Assembly: GCF_026914265.1 (NCBI RefSeq)
Contig: NC_069138.1
Coordinates: forward strand, 32,838,131 to 32,902,130
DNA length: 64,000 nucleotides
Direction of reading: 5' to 3'
From: Mya arenaria
Taxonomy: Eukaryota; Mollusca; Bivalvia; Myida; Myidae
Below the pieces are notes generated by a model. It saw only the letters and a program-made list of their open reading frames with translations. It made no database searches and was not told the origin of the DNA. Shown piece after piece: positions 11,871 through 22,345 of this stretch. Position numbers and translations under genes: made by a program. Within the stretch, counting starts at the first letter, position 1; each line of letters starts with the position of its first letter.

Positions 11871-12144
11871 CATGATCATTATCAATTGGTGAAGTGGTTT
11901 GGTCACTTGCAGCAGTCGTTGTTTCATTGTCAGGTGAGATTGGTTTTATCGTAGGATCCATGTTTTCTGGTTGATCTATACTCTCTTGTGATAGTTCACA
12001 TTGCTTGTTTCCTATCGTGCCGTTATTGCATGTCAGAGTGAAGTGTGCGTCATTGTTTTCAACATCAGGGTAGTCAGGATATGAATAATAGTCATAAACT
12101 TCACTGTTTTGGATACTATATCCTTCATGGCAAGTTACCGTGAT
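11871..12144 (-). CDS. Gene 1 exon B3: second half of CCP module 3 plus Ser/Thr linker
   Basis: Acceptor ATTTCAG|ATC at 12,144 and donor CATG|GTAAGC at 11,871; 274 bp, phase 0 to 1. It starts ITVTCHEGYSI, then an acidic/Tyr-rich insert (YDYYSYPDYPDVEN), then FTLTCNNGTIGNKQC with cysteines 3 and 4. After the CCP it continues for about 40 residues rich in Thr, Ser, Pro and acidic residues (PDNETTTAASDQTTSP). That stretch is a flexible, probably O-glycosylated linker. This is the longest exon of the gene. Confidence 0.8.
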
Positions 12145-12184
12145 CTGAAATGATAACCAGTCATATCAAGTACCTAACAAAAAT

Positions 12185-13290
12185 ATTTAAATTATTGATG
12201 CCAGGTGACCCCATGTTAGTATTGTTTCATTTGAAAGGGTTATGTGTTCATAAAAAAGAACATGTTAATAACATAATTTAACGAAAAAATAAAACAATTA
12301 TTTCTGTTTGTTCTTTGGCTTGAAACATATATCGTTAACATCAGATTTCAGTTGGAGCCAAAGAACAAATATGCAAATTGAAATAAAGCATATGAATTAT
12401 GTCATTTATTTTCACTCAAGTAGTAATCAGTAGGGATTGAAAATCGGACCAAAGTCATAATCGATCATCGAAAATAATCGGACGAGCCATTTCGATCAAT
12501 TATGGATTATATAATCGAAACGGAACAAGTGAATATATTACAAATATATCCAAAACTATATTGGTTTGTACATACATGTCTTTAAATGAATAAACATATT
12601 ACAATCAGTTATGTTTTATATGCTGTTTTGTTATACATTCCAGGTTACAATTGATAATTTAGTAAAATGTTTTAGGAGATAACTTAATTCTAAAATAATT
12701 GAGAATAAAAACTTTTCCACACTACAAGTATATACCAGACAGTAGTTTTATATTTGTTAAAAATATCAACCATAAACTGATGAATAATTTACATAATTAT
12801 CAGAATTTCATCACTTTAAAACAGATATTACATAATTTGGAACAAAAATGTAGTACAAAATGTATTTACATGTAGCATTTTAAAAAAATGTTCGAATCTT
12901 TTACATGAAATACATCAATTATCATGACATCATGTTGAAATGAATTAAATATATTTCTAGCAAGGTATAACAATGCTGAATAAATAATCATTTTTGCTTT
13001 ATAAAAACATTTATATTTGATATTACAATGAAGATGATTTATTTACTCGGTTTATCCCTAGTAATCAGCAATAAGTACTTTCAAATGCTACTTTAATTGT
13101 ATGCGGACATCAGACATCTGCATTTAATAATATAGTTAATGGAGCTATCAGAGAAAGAGCCTATATGTGGGCCGGATACCTTATTCAATAATTGCCACCA
13201 TAATTTTTACTCATAATAAATGCAACTGGATTTTTATTTGATATGGGCAAATGAACATATTTGTGTAAATGATAGTGGTTTTGTACAGTA
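12185..13290. other. A3-B3 intron body, no gene seen
   Basis: AT-rich intron sequence. Near 12,320-12,390 it shares a short block (TTAACATCAGATTTCAGTTG and neighbouring ATATGCAAA-TTGA-like sequence) with the sequence upstream of B5 (about 6,750) and B1 (about 17,490). This suggests the B exons were duplicated together with intron sequence. Confidence 0.5.
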
Positions 13291-13293
13291 ATT

Positions 13294-13379
<86 letters not shown>

Positions 13380-13435
13380 CATAATAATAATAATAATGAT
13401 AATAATAATAATATTACAACAACAACAACAACTAT

Positions 13436-13509
<74 letters not shown>
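13291..13509. repeat. (AAT)n / (ACT)n compound microsatellite
   Basis: About 125 bp of nearly pure AAT repeats run into CAA and then about 80 bp of ACT repeats. It lies in the A3-B3 intron. The Asn, Ile, Ser, Thr and Leu homopolymer frames over it are artefacts of the repeat. Confidence 0.98.
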
Positions 13510-13512
<3 letters not shown>

Positions 13513-13710
13513 AAAATAATTAAATTAACAATACTCCAATTAAAACTACATGGACCAGACAAGAAAAGCTTAACAATCTACTAACCTAACAGTGTTTACC
13601 CTACATTGTAAGCTAATCAGTGGCGCTAGAGTTATTCACGAAGAATTACTAAATAAACTCTAATTTATACGTACAAAGCAGTACACAAGTATTAAGTTAT
13701 TTTCACTTAC

Positions 13711-13793
13711 GTTTTCTCCGTGATTCAGCTTATCTGTTTGCGAGCCATTTGTTCGTGTGATGTTCGCATTTGGTATATCTGGGATGGCACATC
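13711..13793 (-). CDS. Gene 1 exon A3: first half of CCP module 3
   Basis: Acceptor TTTTTAG|GA at 13,793 and donor GAAAAC|GTAAGTG at 13,711; 83 bp, phase 1 to 0. It encodes GCAIPDIPNANITRTNGSQ and ends in NHGEN. It is near-identical to A1, including the donor and its flank. It carries an N-glycosylation sequon (NIT). Confidence 0.85.
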
Positions 13794-14874
13794 CTAAAAA
13801 GTCTAAAACAACGCAATTAGTACTTGAAAACATACATGGCATTATTATAACACCACATAATTAATCATTGTACATCAAATGTCAAAATGATAGTAAATAA
13901 ATGTGGAAAAACCGGCCGTTGAAACAAAGAAGAGTTTTTGCACCAGCATTTCATCATCACCACATGATCAATAATATCATCACATGGGTAAACATTGTGT
14001 ATGGTTAAAAATAACCATCGCGTATTTTTCTCTGTAATTTATATGGATACTTCTGTTACGTTATTACTCCGCATGATTGTAAACAATTCAATTTGAGACA
14101 ATACTGGCTTATTCGGTAATATAACAGCAAGTCATACGTGTGTTAAATATCATAAACAAATATTTGAATAAATCAGTATTTTTCATTTAAATCATAAGAG
14201 GAAAACGTGATTTTGTTTCTCTTAGTTTCATGAAAAAACAATTTAAAACCATCACTACTTTCTGTATATAAGTAGCTAACTGACGCCATAAACATATTAC
14301 ATAATTAATAATGAGGACGTAATCTTACTGGGTGTGTAAGGGTATTCTATCTACTTATAAACGAAATTAAAATGATCGGCTTTAAATTCTTCGGGTAAAT
14401 CATCCAGTGCGAGAAATTGCATTGCTTTGTCGGCTCTTCTTCAGAGCACGTGCAACCGGTAGGTAATTCTGTTACGGATTACGGGAAACGTGCATATGAT
14501 AAAAATAATCATATGATACACATGCTCATGCAACCTGACTCGCTATAAACCATATGCCATATTTGAAAGGCCTTTCTTATTTTTTATGCAATATGTATTT
14601 TACGGGTTTAGAACAAAGGGGTGTGTTGTAACTCTCCGGTTCGAAGTAGTTATTATACAGGAGACATCTTTCAAGCATTCTCATGATTCTAAACGCCAAC
14701 GTTTAGTAAGATAACGGCTAATTTTAACCAGAAGACAGTTACACGCTTATACGCTACGAGATTTAGACAAATGCAATTTCTGGGAAACCAACATTTATTT
14801 GTACACAATGAGCGTACTCGAATATACATGACACAGGTACGCGACTGACTATGAATCAAGTGCATGTACAGTAC

Positions 14875-14983
14875 CTGGTACACAAACTGGTAAATGCACT
14901 CCTGATCTCCAGACACCATTCCAGCATTTTTTCACATCTGAGGACACTGTTAAACTAGTACCGTTTTCACATACGACGCGGAC
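14875..14983 (-). CDS. Gene 1 exon B2: second half of CCP module 2
   Basis: Acceptor AAAACAG|GTC at 14,983 and donor CCAG|GTACTG at 14,875; 109 bp, phase 0 to 1. It encodes VRVVCENGTSLTVSSDVKKC, then WNGVWRSG and LPVCVP. It holds cysteines 2, 3 and 4 and the conserved tryptophan of CCP domains. It is about 80% identical to B5 (6,356-6,461), including the flanking TATAAAACAG acceptor. Confidence 0.88.
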
Positions 14984-15520
14984 CTGTTTTATACCATAAT
15001 ACATACATTACAGTTAGTCGGGTTTTAAAGCTGCTCTCTCACAGATTGACAGTTTTGGCCTTTATTTCATTTTTGTCTCATAAACAGGTTTTTCGGCATT
15101 TATCCCCTAAATCCAGACATGAACCTCACAATAGATTGTACCTTAATTGTCTTGAAAACTGCCGAAAATATCATTTCTCTAAAGCCGATATAAACGCTTT
15201 TAACTATAAAACATTAGGAATTTTGGAATAGAAATATGAACAGAATCTGCGATCTGATCTTTTATAGGCAGTCTTATATCACTATTTTCCAGACATTTGC
15301 ATGACAGAAAATAATATACTTGTAACACTGTATTATGCTAGTTATTGTTTTCTAGATATCGTGGATTATTTGATTATGACGTTAACATTTTGTGATGTAA
15401 TAAAATATTGCTTAAAAATAAATACATATTCAACATTGGTGATATTTATAAAAATATTTCTTAATAATGCAATATGATTATTTATTCTTAAGCTCTTTTT
15501 AATTATGGAATCATACATAA

Positions 15521-15586
15521 TGTCTGTATGTCTGTCTGTCTGTATGTCTGTCTTGTCTGTCTGTCTGTCTGGCTGTCTGTCTGTAG
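15521..15586. repeat. (CTGT)n microsatellite in the A2-B2 intron
   Basis: An interrupted CTGT/TCTG tetranucleotide tract of about 66 bp between exons A2 and B2. The A5-B5 intron has a tract with the same unit in the equivalent place (7,564-7,611). Confidence 0.95.
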
Positions 15587-15645
15587 TTAATACGATATAA
15601 TTCCATTATGCATTATATCATAAATTGAGCATTTGTACAACATAC

Positions 15646-15737
15646 CTCGCCTTCATGTAAGATTGTTTCTTCGTTATGCTTTTTTCCGTTTACAAAATAC
15701 GAGGCATATTGATCATCTGGAAGCTCACAACTCAACG
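15646..15737 (-). CDS. Gene 1 exon A2: first half of CCP module 2
   Basis: Acceptor CTTTTCAG|CG at 15,737 and donor GGCGAG|GTATGTT at 15,646; 92 bp, phase 1 to 0. It encodes LSCELPDDQYASYFVNGKK and ends in LHEGE. It is a close paralogue of exon A5 (7,732-7,826), sharing CELP-D-YASY-VNG. Confidence 0.85.
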
Positions 15738-16034
15738 CTGAAAAGGGGATTGCATCGTAAATAAAGAAACTTCGAATGAACATGATATTATTAATATCAG
15801 TAAAATGATTTTACATTTAGACTGCTTTAATAATTATGGTGGTTTATTACTTAGCTTCGTGACGTCAATGTACATAATCGTATACTGACAAAATATTGAA
15901 CATTTGCTTAAAGTTAGAGAGGAGAACTTTATAATATTATGTTGCGCAATTAAAGAGTATACAAAAATAAATATTTCCGTTGTGTTAAAGGGACTGGTTC
16001 TCGATTATTTTAAAGGACTCATTCACGCGTTGTA

Positions 16035-16530
16035 ATCAGTGTGTATTCCACGTGTAATTACGTCATATATGCTACGTCAGAAGGCAACATTTTGCTTAAA
16101 ATGAAGACTTAAATCAAAGATAACTTTTCTTTGACTTCACCATTTTAAATGAAACATAGGGCAGTCTATGCCGTTTAAAGAGCCACGTCTTCGTTTTAAT
16201 ACCGGAGTTTTATAAAGTCATTAGTTTCCTCAAACACCTCGACAAACCTGTTTTAAAAAATAATGTTTTGACAGTGCTCCGTCAGACGGCCGTATTATGA
16301 AAAGGTTTGTCGAAGTGTTTTAAGAAACTACACTCTCAAACTCAATAAAAATGTAAACGACCGAATACGGGGCTCCGTAAGCGGGGTAGGCTGCGCTATG
16401 TTTCATTTAAAATGGTGAAGAAATAGGAAAGTTATCTTTGTTTAAAGTCTTTATTTGAAGCAAAATTTTGCCTTCCGACGTAGAATTTATGACACAATTT
16501 ATCACGTGGTACACACACAGGGTCGGATCA
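16035..16530. mobile_element. Foldback MITE-like element in the B1-A2 intron
   Basis: Two arms of about 240 bp are imperfect reverse complements around a centre near 16,280. For example, GCTACGTCAGAAGGCAACAT at 16,071 is mirrored by a CTACGTCGGAAGGCAAAATT arm ending near 16,483, and the CATTTTAAATGAAACATAG block occurs in both arms. The inner parts (AACACCTCGACAAACCT and its mirror) also pair, so almost the whole element is a palindrome. No transposase is present. Related fragments occur in the gene 2 introns near 55.3, 56.85 and 59.4 kb. Confidence 0.75.
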
Positions 16531-17031
16531 GTGATCAGTGTAAATGAAAAGGCAGAGAATATTTTTGTAGAATTCCGTTATAGTCGTCTGGCTTTTTATA
16601 AAAAAAAAACAACATTATTATGTATCGATCGTTCAACAATTACGAACATCAAATCAGTTCTATACAACATAGATTTAGGTCAATTGAAAATAAAATGTGT
16701 AATTGATGGATAAATATTCACTTTCTTACAACCTCAAAATTTATCCATACACCCTTGTCCATTGGAAATTGTTAACATGTTTCCCTAAAGGTCCAACATC
16801 GGGCCGCGTCTTATAACAAAAGTAAATATATTTAGTAAGTATTGCGCACAAAGATCGATATAATAGCGAAAAGAACATGACGACAGTTATTGGTATGTAT
16901 AATTTGGCTTCCTAACATTGTATGCATGTTAAATATTAACTAAAATAAACATACGTTCATTTGCGTATTTTATATATGAAAAGAATCCAATTTAACCATT
17001 TATTCTACGATTTAGACTTACACGTTTTTAC

Positions 17032-17158
17032 CTTGCTTGCATGATGGTTTTGACGATATTTTTCCGGATTCACATTTCATTGCAAAGGAACGTTCCTTAG
17101 TGAATTCCTTCTTGCTGTTATCATACAAAAATGATTCTCCCTCGCATGATACTGACAC
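17032..17158 (-). CDS. Gene 1 exon B1: second half of CCP module 1
   Basis: Acceptor TTGAAG|GTG at 17,158 and donor CAAG|GTAAAAA at 17,032; 127 bp, phase 0 to 1. The exon opens with VSVSCEGESF (second CCP cysteine) and later has FAMKCESG and KPSCKQ (third and fourth cysteines). With A1 it completes a four-cysteine CCP module. The usual tryptophan before the last cysteine is missing, as in module 3. Confidence 0.8.
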
Positions 17159-17589
17159 CTTCAACAAATGCATTAAACGAACAAAGATCAGAAATCAGTT
17201 ACTCAGTTTTTTATTTAGATAAGTTAAGAGTAATTTACAATTAAAACGGAACAAAATAACACACCGGCAAAGGTTATTGGTCCTACCCTTAATATGCACA
17301 GCGTACAATGTCTTCACTCAAAATGGTTGCTTAACTCGTTTATCCAACCCACAAATATGTAAGGTATCCAATATTATTTTGATAGCATTTGAAAGGTTTT
17401 TTTGTAGTAATATAGCATGTAAGACATTTACCGATAATGATATAACAATTATGTCTGTTTGTTCTAAGAACGCAAATTATATCATTTAACGTCCGACTAC
17501 AGTTGAAATGAAGAGCAAGTATGCAAACTGTATTAACGTCATCAATGATTAACCCATTTTTCTTACTTGTAGCCATCAGAGAACGTGGT

Positions 17590-18335
17590 CATCAGACATT
17601 ATGAAACATTATGGTAATGGAGCTATCAGAGAACTTGATTATTCACGGTTCAAATTACCTTAAAGGAACCAACAGAGAACTAGCATATTTAGGGTTCAAA
17701 TACATTAATGGACCTTACAGAGAACAAACTTGTTTGGGATTCAAATACCTTAATGTGCTAACAGAGATCTAGCTTATTTGTGGTTCAAATACCTTAATGG
17801 AGCTAACAGAGAAATAGCTTATTTATGGTTTAAATTCCTTAATGGGGCTAACAGAGAAATAGCTTATTTGTGGTTCAAATTTCTTAATGGAGCTAACAGA
17901 GAAGTAGCATATTTATGGTTTTTATACCTTAATGGAGCTAACAGAAAACTAGCTTATTTGTGGTTCAAATACCTAAATGGAGCTAACAGAGAAGTAGCAT
18001 ATTTACGGTTCTTATACCTTAATGGAGCTAACAGAAAGCTAGCTTATTTGTGGTTCAAATACCTAAATGGAGCTAACAGAGGACTAGCATATTTGGGGTT
18101 CAAATACCTTAATGGAGATAACAGAGAACAAGCTTGGTTCAAATATCTTAATGGAGCTAACAGAGAAATAGCTTATTTATGGTTTAAATACCTTAATTCA
18201 GCTAACGGAGAAATAGCTTATTTGTGGTTCGAAATTCTTAATGGAGCTAACAGAAAAAAAACGCTTATTTGTGGTTCAAATTCCCTAATGGAGCTAACGG
18301 AGAACTAGCTTATTTGTTGTTCAAATACCTTAAAT
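17590..18335. repeat. 45-bp minisatellite in the A1-B1 intron
   Basis: About 16 units of 45 bp (CTTAATGGAGCTAACAGAGA, then AATAGCTTATTTGTGGTTCAAATAC). Because 45 is a multiple of three and the consensus lacks stops in one plus-strand frame, it leaves a 176-aa frame of 15-residue repeats (LWFKYLNGANREIAY). The array lies inside an intron of gene 1, antisense to it, so I read it as non-coding. Confidence 0.9.
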
Positions 18336-18583
18336 AATAATTGCAATAATAATCAGGTACTTATTTAAATAACACATTTTATATGGCTTTTGTTTGATTA
18401 ATGTATCGTACTTGTGCTCAAGATAATGGTTCTGTACACTTATAAATCAAGAGAAACTTAATGGATCAGCCCAGTAGAAGAATATCTAAAGATGACCATG
18501 TTAAAAGTGCACAATGGTAAGGACTTTTAAGCACTTACACAACAAACAAAACAATTTAATAACATTCAGTTATTTTCACTTAC

Positions 18584-18666
18584 GTTTTCTCCGTGCTTCA
18601 AGTTATCTGTATGCGTGCCATTTGAACCTGTGATGATCGCATTTGGTATATCTGGGATGGCACATC
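18584..18666 (-). CDS. Gene 1 exon A1: first half of CCP module 1
   Basis: Acceptor CCTTTCAG|GA at 18,666 and donor GAAAAC|GTAAGTG at 18,584; 83 bp, phase 1 to 0. It encodes GCAIPDIPNAIITGSNG and ends in KHGEN. The first CCP cysteine is present, as is the asparagine-glycine turn typical of this half. It is a close paralogue of exon A3 at 13,711. Confidence 0.85.
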
Positions 18667-19388
18667 CTGAAAGGCGTAACAAAATGCAAACAGTAAATGA
18701 CAACATCAATGCAATTATAATGACATCACCTAATCAAGGTAGGACAACTGTTAAAAATACAATTACATTTTATTAAATAATAATTTATTTTTAAGCATTT
18801 TAGCAGGTGTGTTAAAACATCATTTTTAAACAATAATAGTACTTGTACAAGAACAACATCACAAATATATGATAAATCATATTCACTCGTACAGAAAAAA
18901 ATAAATGTTCAACCCATAAATCGCTTTTTTCAATTCTGTTTGAGTATAAAAGGTGTCAAATTTTGAATGTACATCTGACTGATGAATCAGAGGTAACAAG
19001 ATAGGGAAACAGAACATTTCTCGGAACTTACGTTCAACGCAATGGTACATTTTATCAAACCGTCCTTTTAGGCACTGGATTTCCGAATTAGAATTACTTC
19101 GATTCCCATTAGCATAAAACGACGACCCCTTTCCTCAATTAAATGGCATGGGTTTGAAAGTTAAAACAGTGAATGATTGAACATACTAGTGACCCGTTCA
19201 AGTTAAACTTTGTATGACCCAATGTAGGCAAAACTTTTCAATACAGAAAATTCATAGCACTTAATTCAAATCCGTTTACCTCCCATGCACGCACACATAT
19301 TTGAACACACAAATGTAGCCGATTTGGCATGTTAGATATTTGCACAATATACGATTTTAGATGAGAATACACGTTCAATAAATAATTT

Positions 19389-20172
19389 CAGGAGCTCCTT
19401 CTAGCGGCGGCCTAACTGCTGATGCAAACTTTGGTTTCAGTAGCTCCTTCTAGCGTCGGCCTAACTACTGATGCTTATTTTAGTTCCAATAGCTCCTTCT
19501 AGCGGCGGCCTAACTACTGATGTTTATTTTCGGTTTAAGTAGCTCATTCTAACGGCGGCTCAACTACTGATCCTAATTTTGGTTCCAGTAGCTCCTTCTA
19601 GTGGCGGCCTAACTACTGATCTACTCTTGCTAATTTTGGTTTCAGTAGCACCTTCTAGCGGCGGCCTAACTACTGATGCTAACTTCGGTTTCAGTAGCTC
19701 TTTTTAGCGGTGGCCTAACTAATAATGCTTATTATGGTTTCAGTAGCTCCTTCTAGCGGCGGCCTAACTATTGATGCAAATTATGGTTTCATTAGCTCCT
19801 TTTAGCGGCGGCCTCACTACTGATGCTTATTTCAGTTCCAGAAGCTCATTCTAGCGGCGGCTCAACTACTGATGCTTAGTTTTGGTTCAGTAGCTCCTTC
19901 TAGCGGCGGCCAAACTACTGATGCTAATATTGGTTTCAGTTGCTCCTTCTAACGGCGGCCTCACTATTGATGCTTTTTAGTTCCAGTAGCTCCATTTAGC
20001 GGCGGCCTAGCTAATGATGCTACTTCGGTTCCAGAAGCTCTTTCTAGGGGCGGCCTAACTAATAATGCTAATTTTGGTTTCAGTAGCTCCTTTAAGCGGC
20101 GGCCTAACTACGGATTCTTTTTAAGTTCCAGTAGCTCCTTCTAGCGGCGGCCTAACTACGGATATTTATAGT
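19389..20172. repeat. 49-bp minisatellite in intron 1 (about 16 copies)
   Basis: Units of about 49 bp with the core AGCTCCTTCTAGCGGCGGCC followed by TAACTACTGATGCTAATTTTGGTTTCAGT. Copies differ by substitutions and small indels. The GCGGCGGCC block is much more GC-rich than the surrounding intron. The array sits about 75 bp downstream of the signal-peptide exon in the direction of transcription, so it lies in the 5' part of intron 1. Confidence 0.9.
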
Positions 20173-20245
20173 AAAACATGAGTTTTCCTAAGTTCATATG
20201 TCAAACAATAATTGATCTGTTTGATTAGGTAAATAAATCACTTAC

Positions 20246-20309
20246 CTTGTTCAGCCTTGCTTAAAAAAGCGGTTAAGAAAAAAAGGCTTAACACCACCAC
20301 AAATAACAT
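20246..20309 (-). CDS. Gene 1 exon 1: signal peptide
   Basis: ATG at 20309 opens MLFVVVLSLFFLTAFLSKAE, a textbook signal peptide with a hydrophobic core of about 15 residues and a likely cleavage near SKA-EQ. The exon ends at CAAG|GTAAGTG in phase 1. That matches the phase-1 acceptor of the next exon (18,666) and makes a Gly codon at the junction. The start was chosen because it is the only ATG between the TATA box and the donor that gives a signal sequence. Confidence 0.85.
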
Positions 20310-20365
20310 GTTTATCAGTTACAAATTCACTCAAAACGTTTAGCGAATGTAGAGCAAACTATGCC

Positions 20366-20371
20366 TTTATA
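20366..20371 (-). promoter_or_regulatory. TATA box of gene 1
   Basis: TATAAA on the minus strand in the context ATCTATAAAGGCAT, 57 bp before the ATG of the signal-peptide exon. This spacing predicts transcription starting near 20,340 and a very short 5' leader. Neither an initiator nor the start site can be proven from sequence alone. Confidence 0.55.
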
Positions 20372-21210
20372 GATCCACTTCCGTGTAGGCCGAATAAGAA
20401 AATTATTTGGTACAGACGTTAGATTAAATAGAGCTTAAATTACCAAAACAATCATAACACGTGGTCGGAAAGGGCATATGTTGTTAAGATAAAGTGCTGG
20501 CCAGAGAGTGGTGGTATTGTAAAATATATTATTATTCTGTGTTTATCATTATTCATTATTTGATTGCGATTATTTGCAATTTGAATGACTAGCTGACAAG
20601 TTGGACAATATCTTTTTTATGTTGAGGATATATAGATACAAATCACAACAATCACTTAAACAAATACTTTAACATAATATACATTAAAGCGCATGCTTGG
20701 AAATTGAGTTTTCAGATATATTTAAGTTTTGTTTTGCTGTCAAAATAGTATCAGTGTTTTGTGTCAGATGTTGATATATTGATGAGTTTGACGGTGTGAA
20801 GAATATGATGGACTTTTCTTCCTTGATTAGATGATTGAACAAGTTCTTGTAACAGTGAATATATAGACTTGGGGTGTAATGGTAAACCACAAGCTTCATA
20901 ACTGACCAGCCCAATTCCTAAAAAGTAGGCATTAAAATACGTAAGTTTTAAGATAAAGCGATAACCGAGAATTGGTCGAAAATTGTTCGTTTACGATCGG
21001 TGTAGCCGAAAATCGATTGGCGACTTTTTGGCTAAAAACATCAAGCTTTTAATTGAAACATTAGTTTTAAGAATTCGCTTTCAGGTTCATTATTAATTAC
21101 AATTTGTATTTGCATTCAAATACAGCTTGTTTTTTATACAACTTAAGTCTGAACAAGTTGATGAGATAATCATTGTATGGCTTGAAGTTAAGCTTGTGGA
21201 CTCGTTACTA
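20372..21210. other. Upstream region of gene 1
   Basis: Sequence beyond the TATA box. It has no GC island and no recognisable coding region. The minus-strand 76-aa frame at 20,684-20,914 is unsupported. Confidence 0.5.
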
Positions 21211-21214
21211 TATA

Positions 21215-22345
21215 ACTGGCATTTAAGCATTTGCGGAATTGTAAGTACATTTCTGGGAGTTAAGCGCTTGTGGAATGGTCAGTGCATAATTGGGAGCAAA
21301 CGCTTGTGGAGTGGTCAGTGCATAAATGGGAGTTAAGCGCTTGTGGAGTGGTCAGTGCATAACTTGAAGCAAATCAAAGTGTATAGCTGGAGTTAAGCTT
21401 ATGGACTTGTTACTATATTACTGGCATTGAAGCTCTTGCGGAATGGTCATTGTATAACTGGGAGTTAAGCGCTGGTGGAGCGGTCAGTTCATAACTGGGA
21501 GCAAAGCGCTTGTGGAGTGGTCAGAGCATAACTGCGAGCAAAATGCTTGTGGAGTGGTCAGTGTATAACTGGGATTTAAGCGCTTGTAGAGTGGTCAGTG
21601 TATAATTGGGAGCAAAGCGCTTGTAGAGTGGTCAGTGTATAACTGGGAGTTAAGCGTTTGTGGAGGTCAGTGTATAACTGGGAGTTAAGAACTTGTGGAT
21701 TGGTCAGAGTATAACTGGGAGCAAAGCGCTTGTGGAGTAGTCAGTGTATAACTGGGAGTTAAGCGCTTGTGGAGTGGTCAGTGTATAACTGGGAGTTAAG
21801 CCCTTGTGGATTGGTCAGTGCATAACTGGGAGCAGAGCAAAGTGTAAAGCTGGAGTTAAGCTTGTTGAATGGTTAGTACATTTTTGGGAGTAAAGCTAAG
21901 TTAAGTAGGAATCAAGCTTCTGGAATGGTCAGTACAAAACTTGACGTTAAGCTTGTGGAATGGTCAGTATAGAAATGGACTTTAAGCGTATGGAACGGTA
22001 AGTGTACAACTGGACGTTAAGCTTGTGGAATGGTCAGTGTTCTACTTGGATATAAGCTTTTGGAATACTAAGTGCATGTCTGGGAGTTACATTTGTTGAA
22101 TGGTCAGGAATAACTTGGAGTAAATCTTGTGGAAAGGTCAGTGTATATTAACTGGAAGTAAAGTTTGAAGAATGGTCAGTTTATATATGTGAGTTAAGCT
22201 TATGGAATGGTGAGTGTATAGATGGAAGCTAACCTTGTATAATTGTCGATATATAATTTGGCATACAGCTTGTTGAATTATCAGTTTATAGCCGGAGGTA
22301 AAGTTTAGATTTGTCGGTAAAAATATGGGAGTATTAATTCCGCAA
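21215..22345. repeat. 37-bp minisatellite (about 28 copies)
   Basis: Units of about 37 bp (GGGAGTTAAGCGCTTGTGGA, then GTGGTCAGTGTATAACT). They are well conserved from about 21,230 to 21,850 and increasingly degenerate towards 22,345. It lies upstream of the CCP gene. No ORF of interest. Confidence 0.9.

Larger units (their letters stand above)
1730..20371 (-). other. Gene 1: secreted multi-CCP (sushi) protein
   Basis: A gene built from 15 exons plus one uncertain exon. The order from the N-terminus is: signal peptide, five CCP modules each split over an A exon (phase 1 to 0) and a B exon (phase 0 to 1), two single-exon CCP modules, and a CCP module split in a third way. Every module keeps four cysteines in CCP order. 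The exons listed below join in frame and give about 662 residues if the stop at 1840 is the true end. CCP domains are protein-binding modules of complement regulators, selectins, adhesion proteins and other extracellular proteins. No transmembrane segment or enzyme domain is visible, so a secreted binding or adhesion role is inferred. A Ser/Thr/Pro-rich linker follows module 3. I cannot assign orthology. A transcript could show extra exons or a longer C-terminus. Confidence 0.82.

Noticed and set aside
12430-12540. ATCGA/TCGAT-rich patch resembling a MITE end
   Set aside because: No clear second inverted end or target duplication could be found.
13185-13584. ORFs of poly-Asn, poly-Ile, poly-Ser and poly-Thr
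   Set aside because: Trinucleotide microsatellite.
17778-18308. 176-aa plus-strand ORF of 15-residue repeats
   Set aside because: It is a 45-bp minisatellite within an intron of gene 1, antisense, without promoter or splice context.
19389-20172. CRISPR-like array
   Set aside because: Units are contiguous with no unique spacers, and the DNA is eukaryotic; it is a minisatellite.
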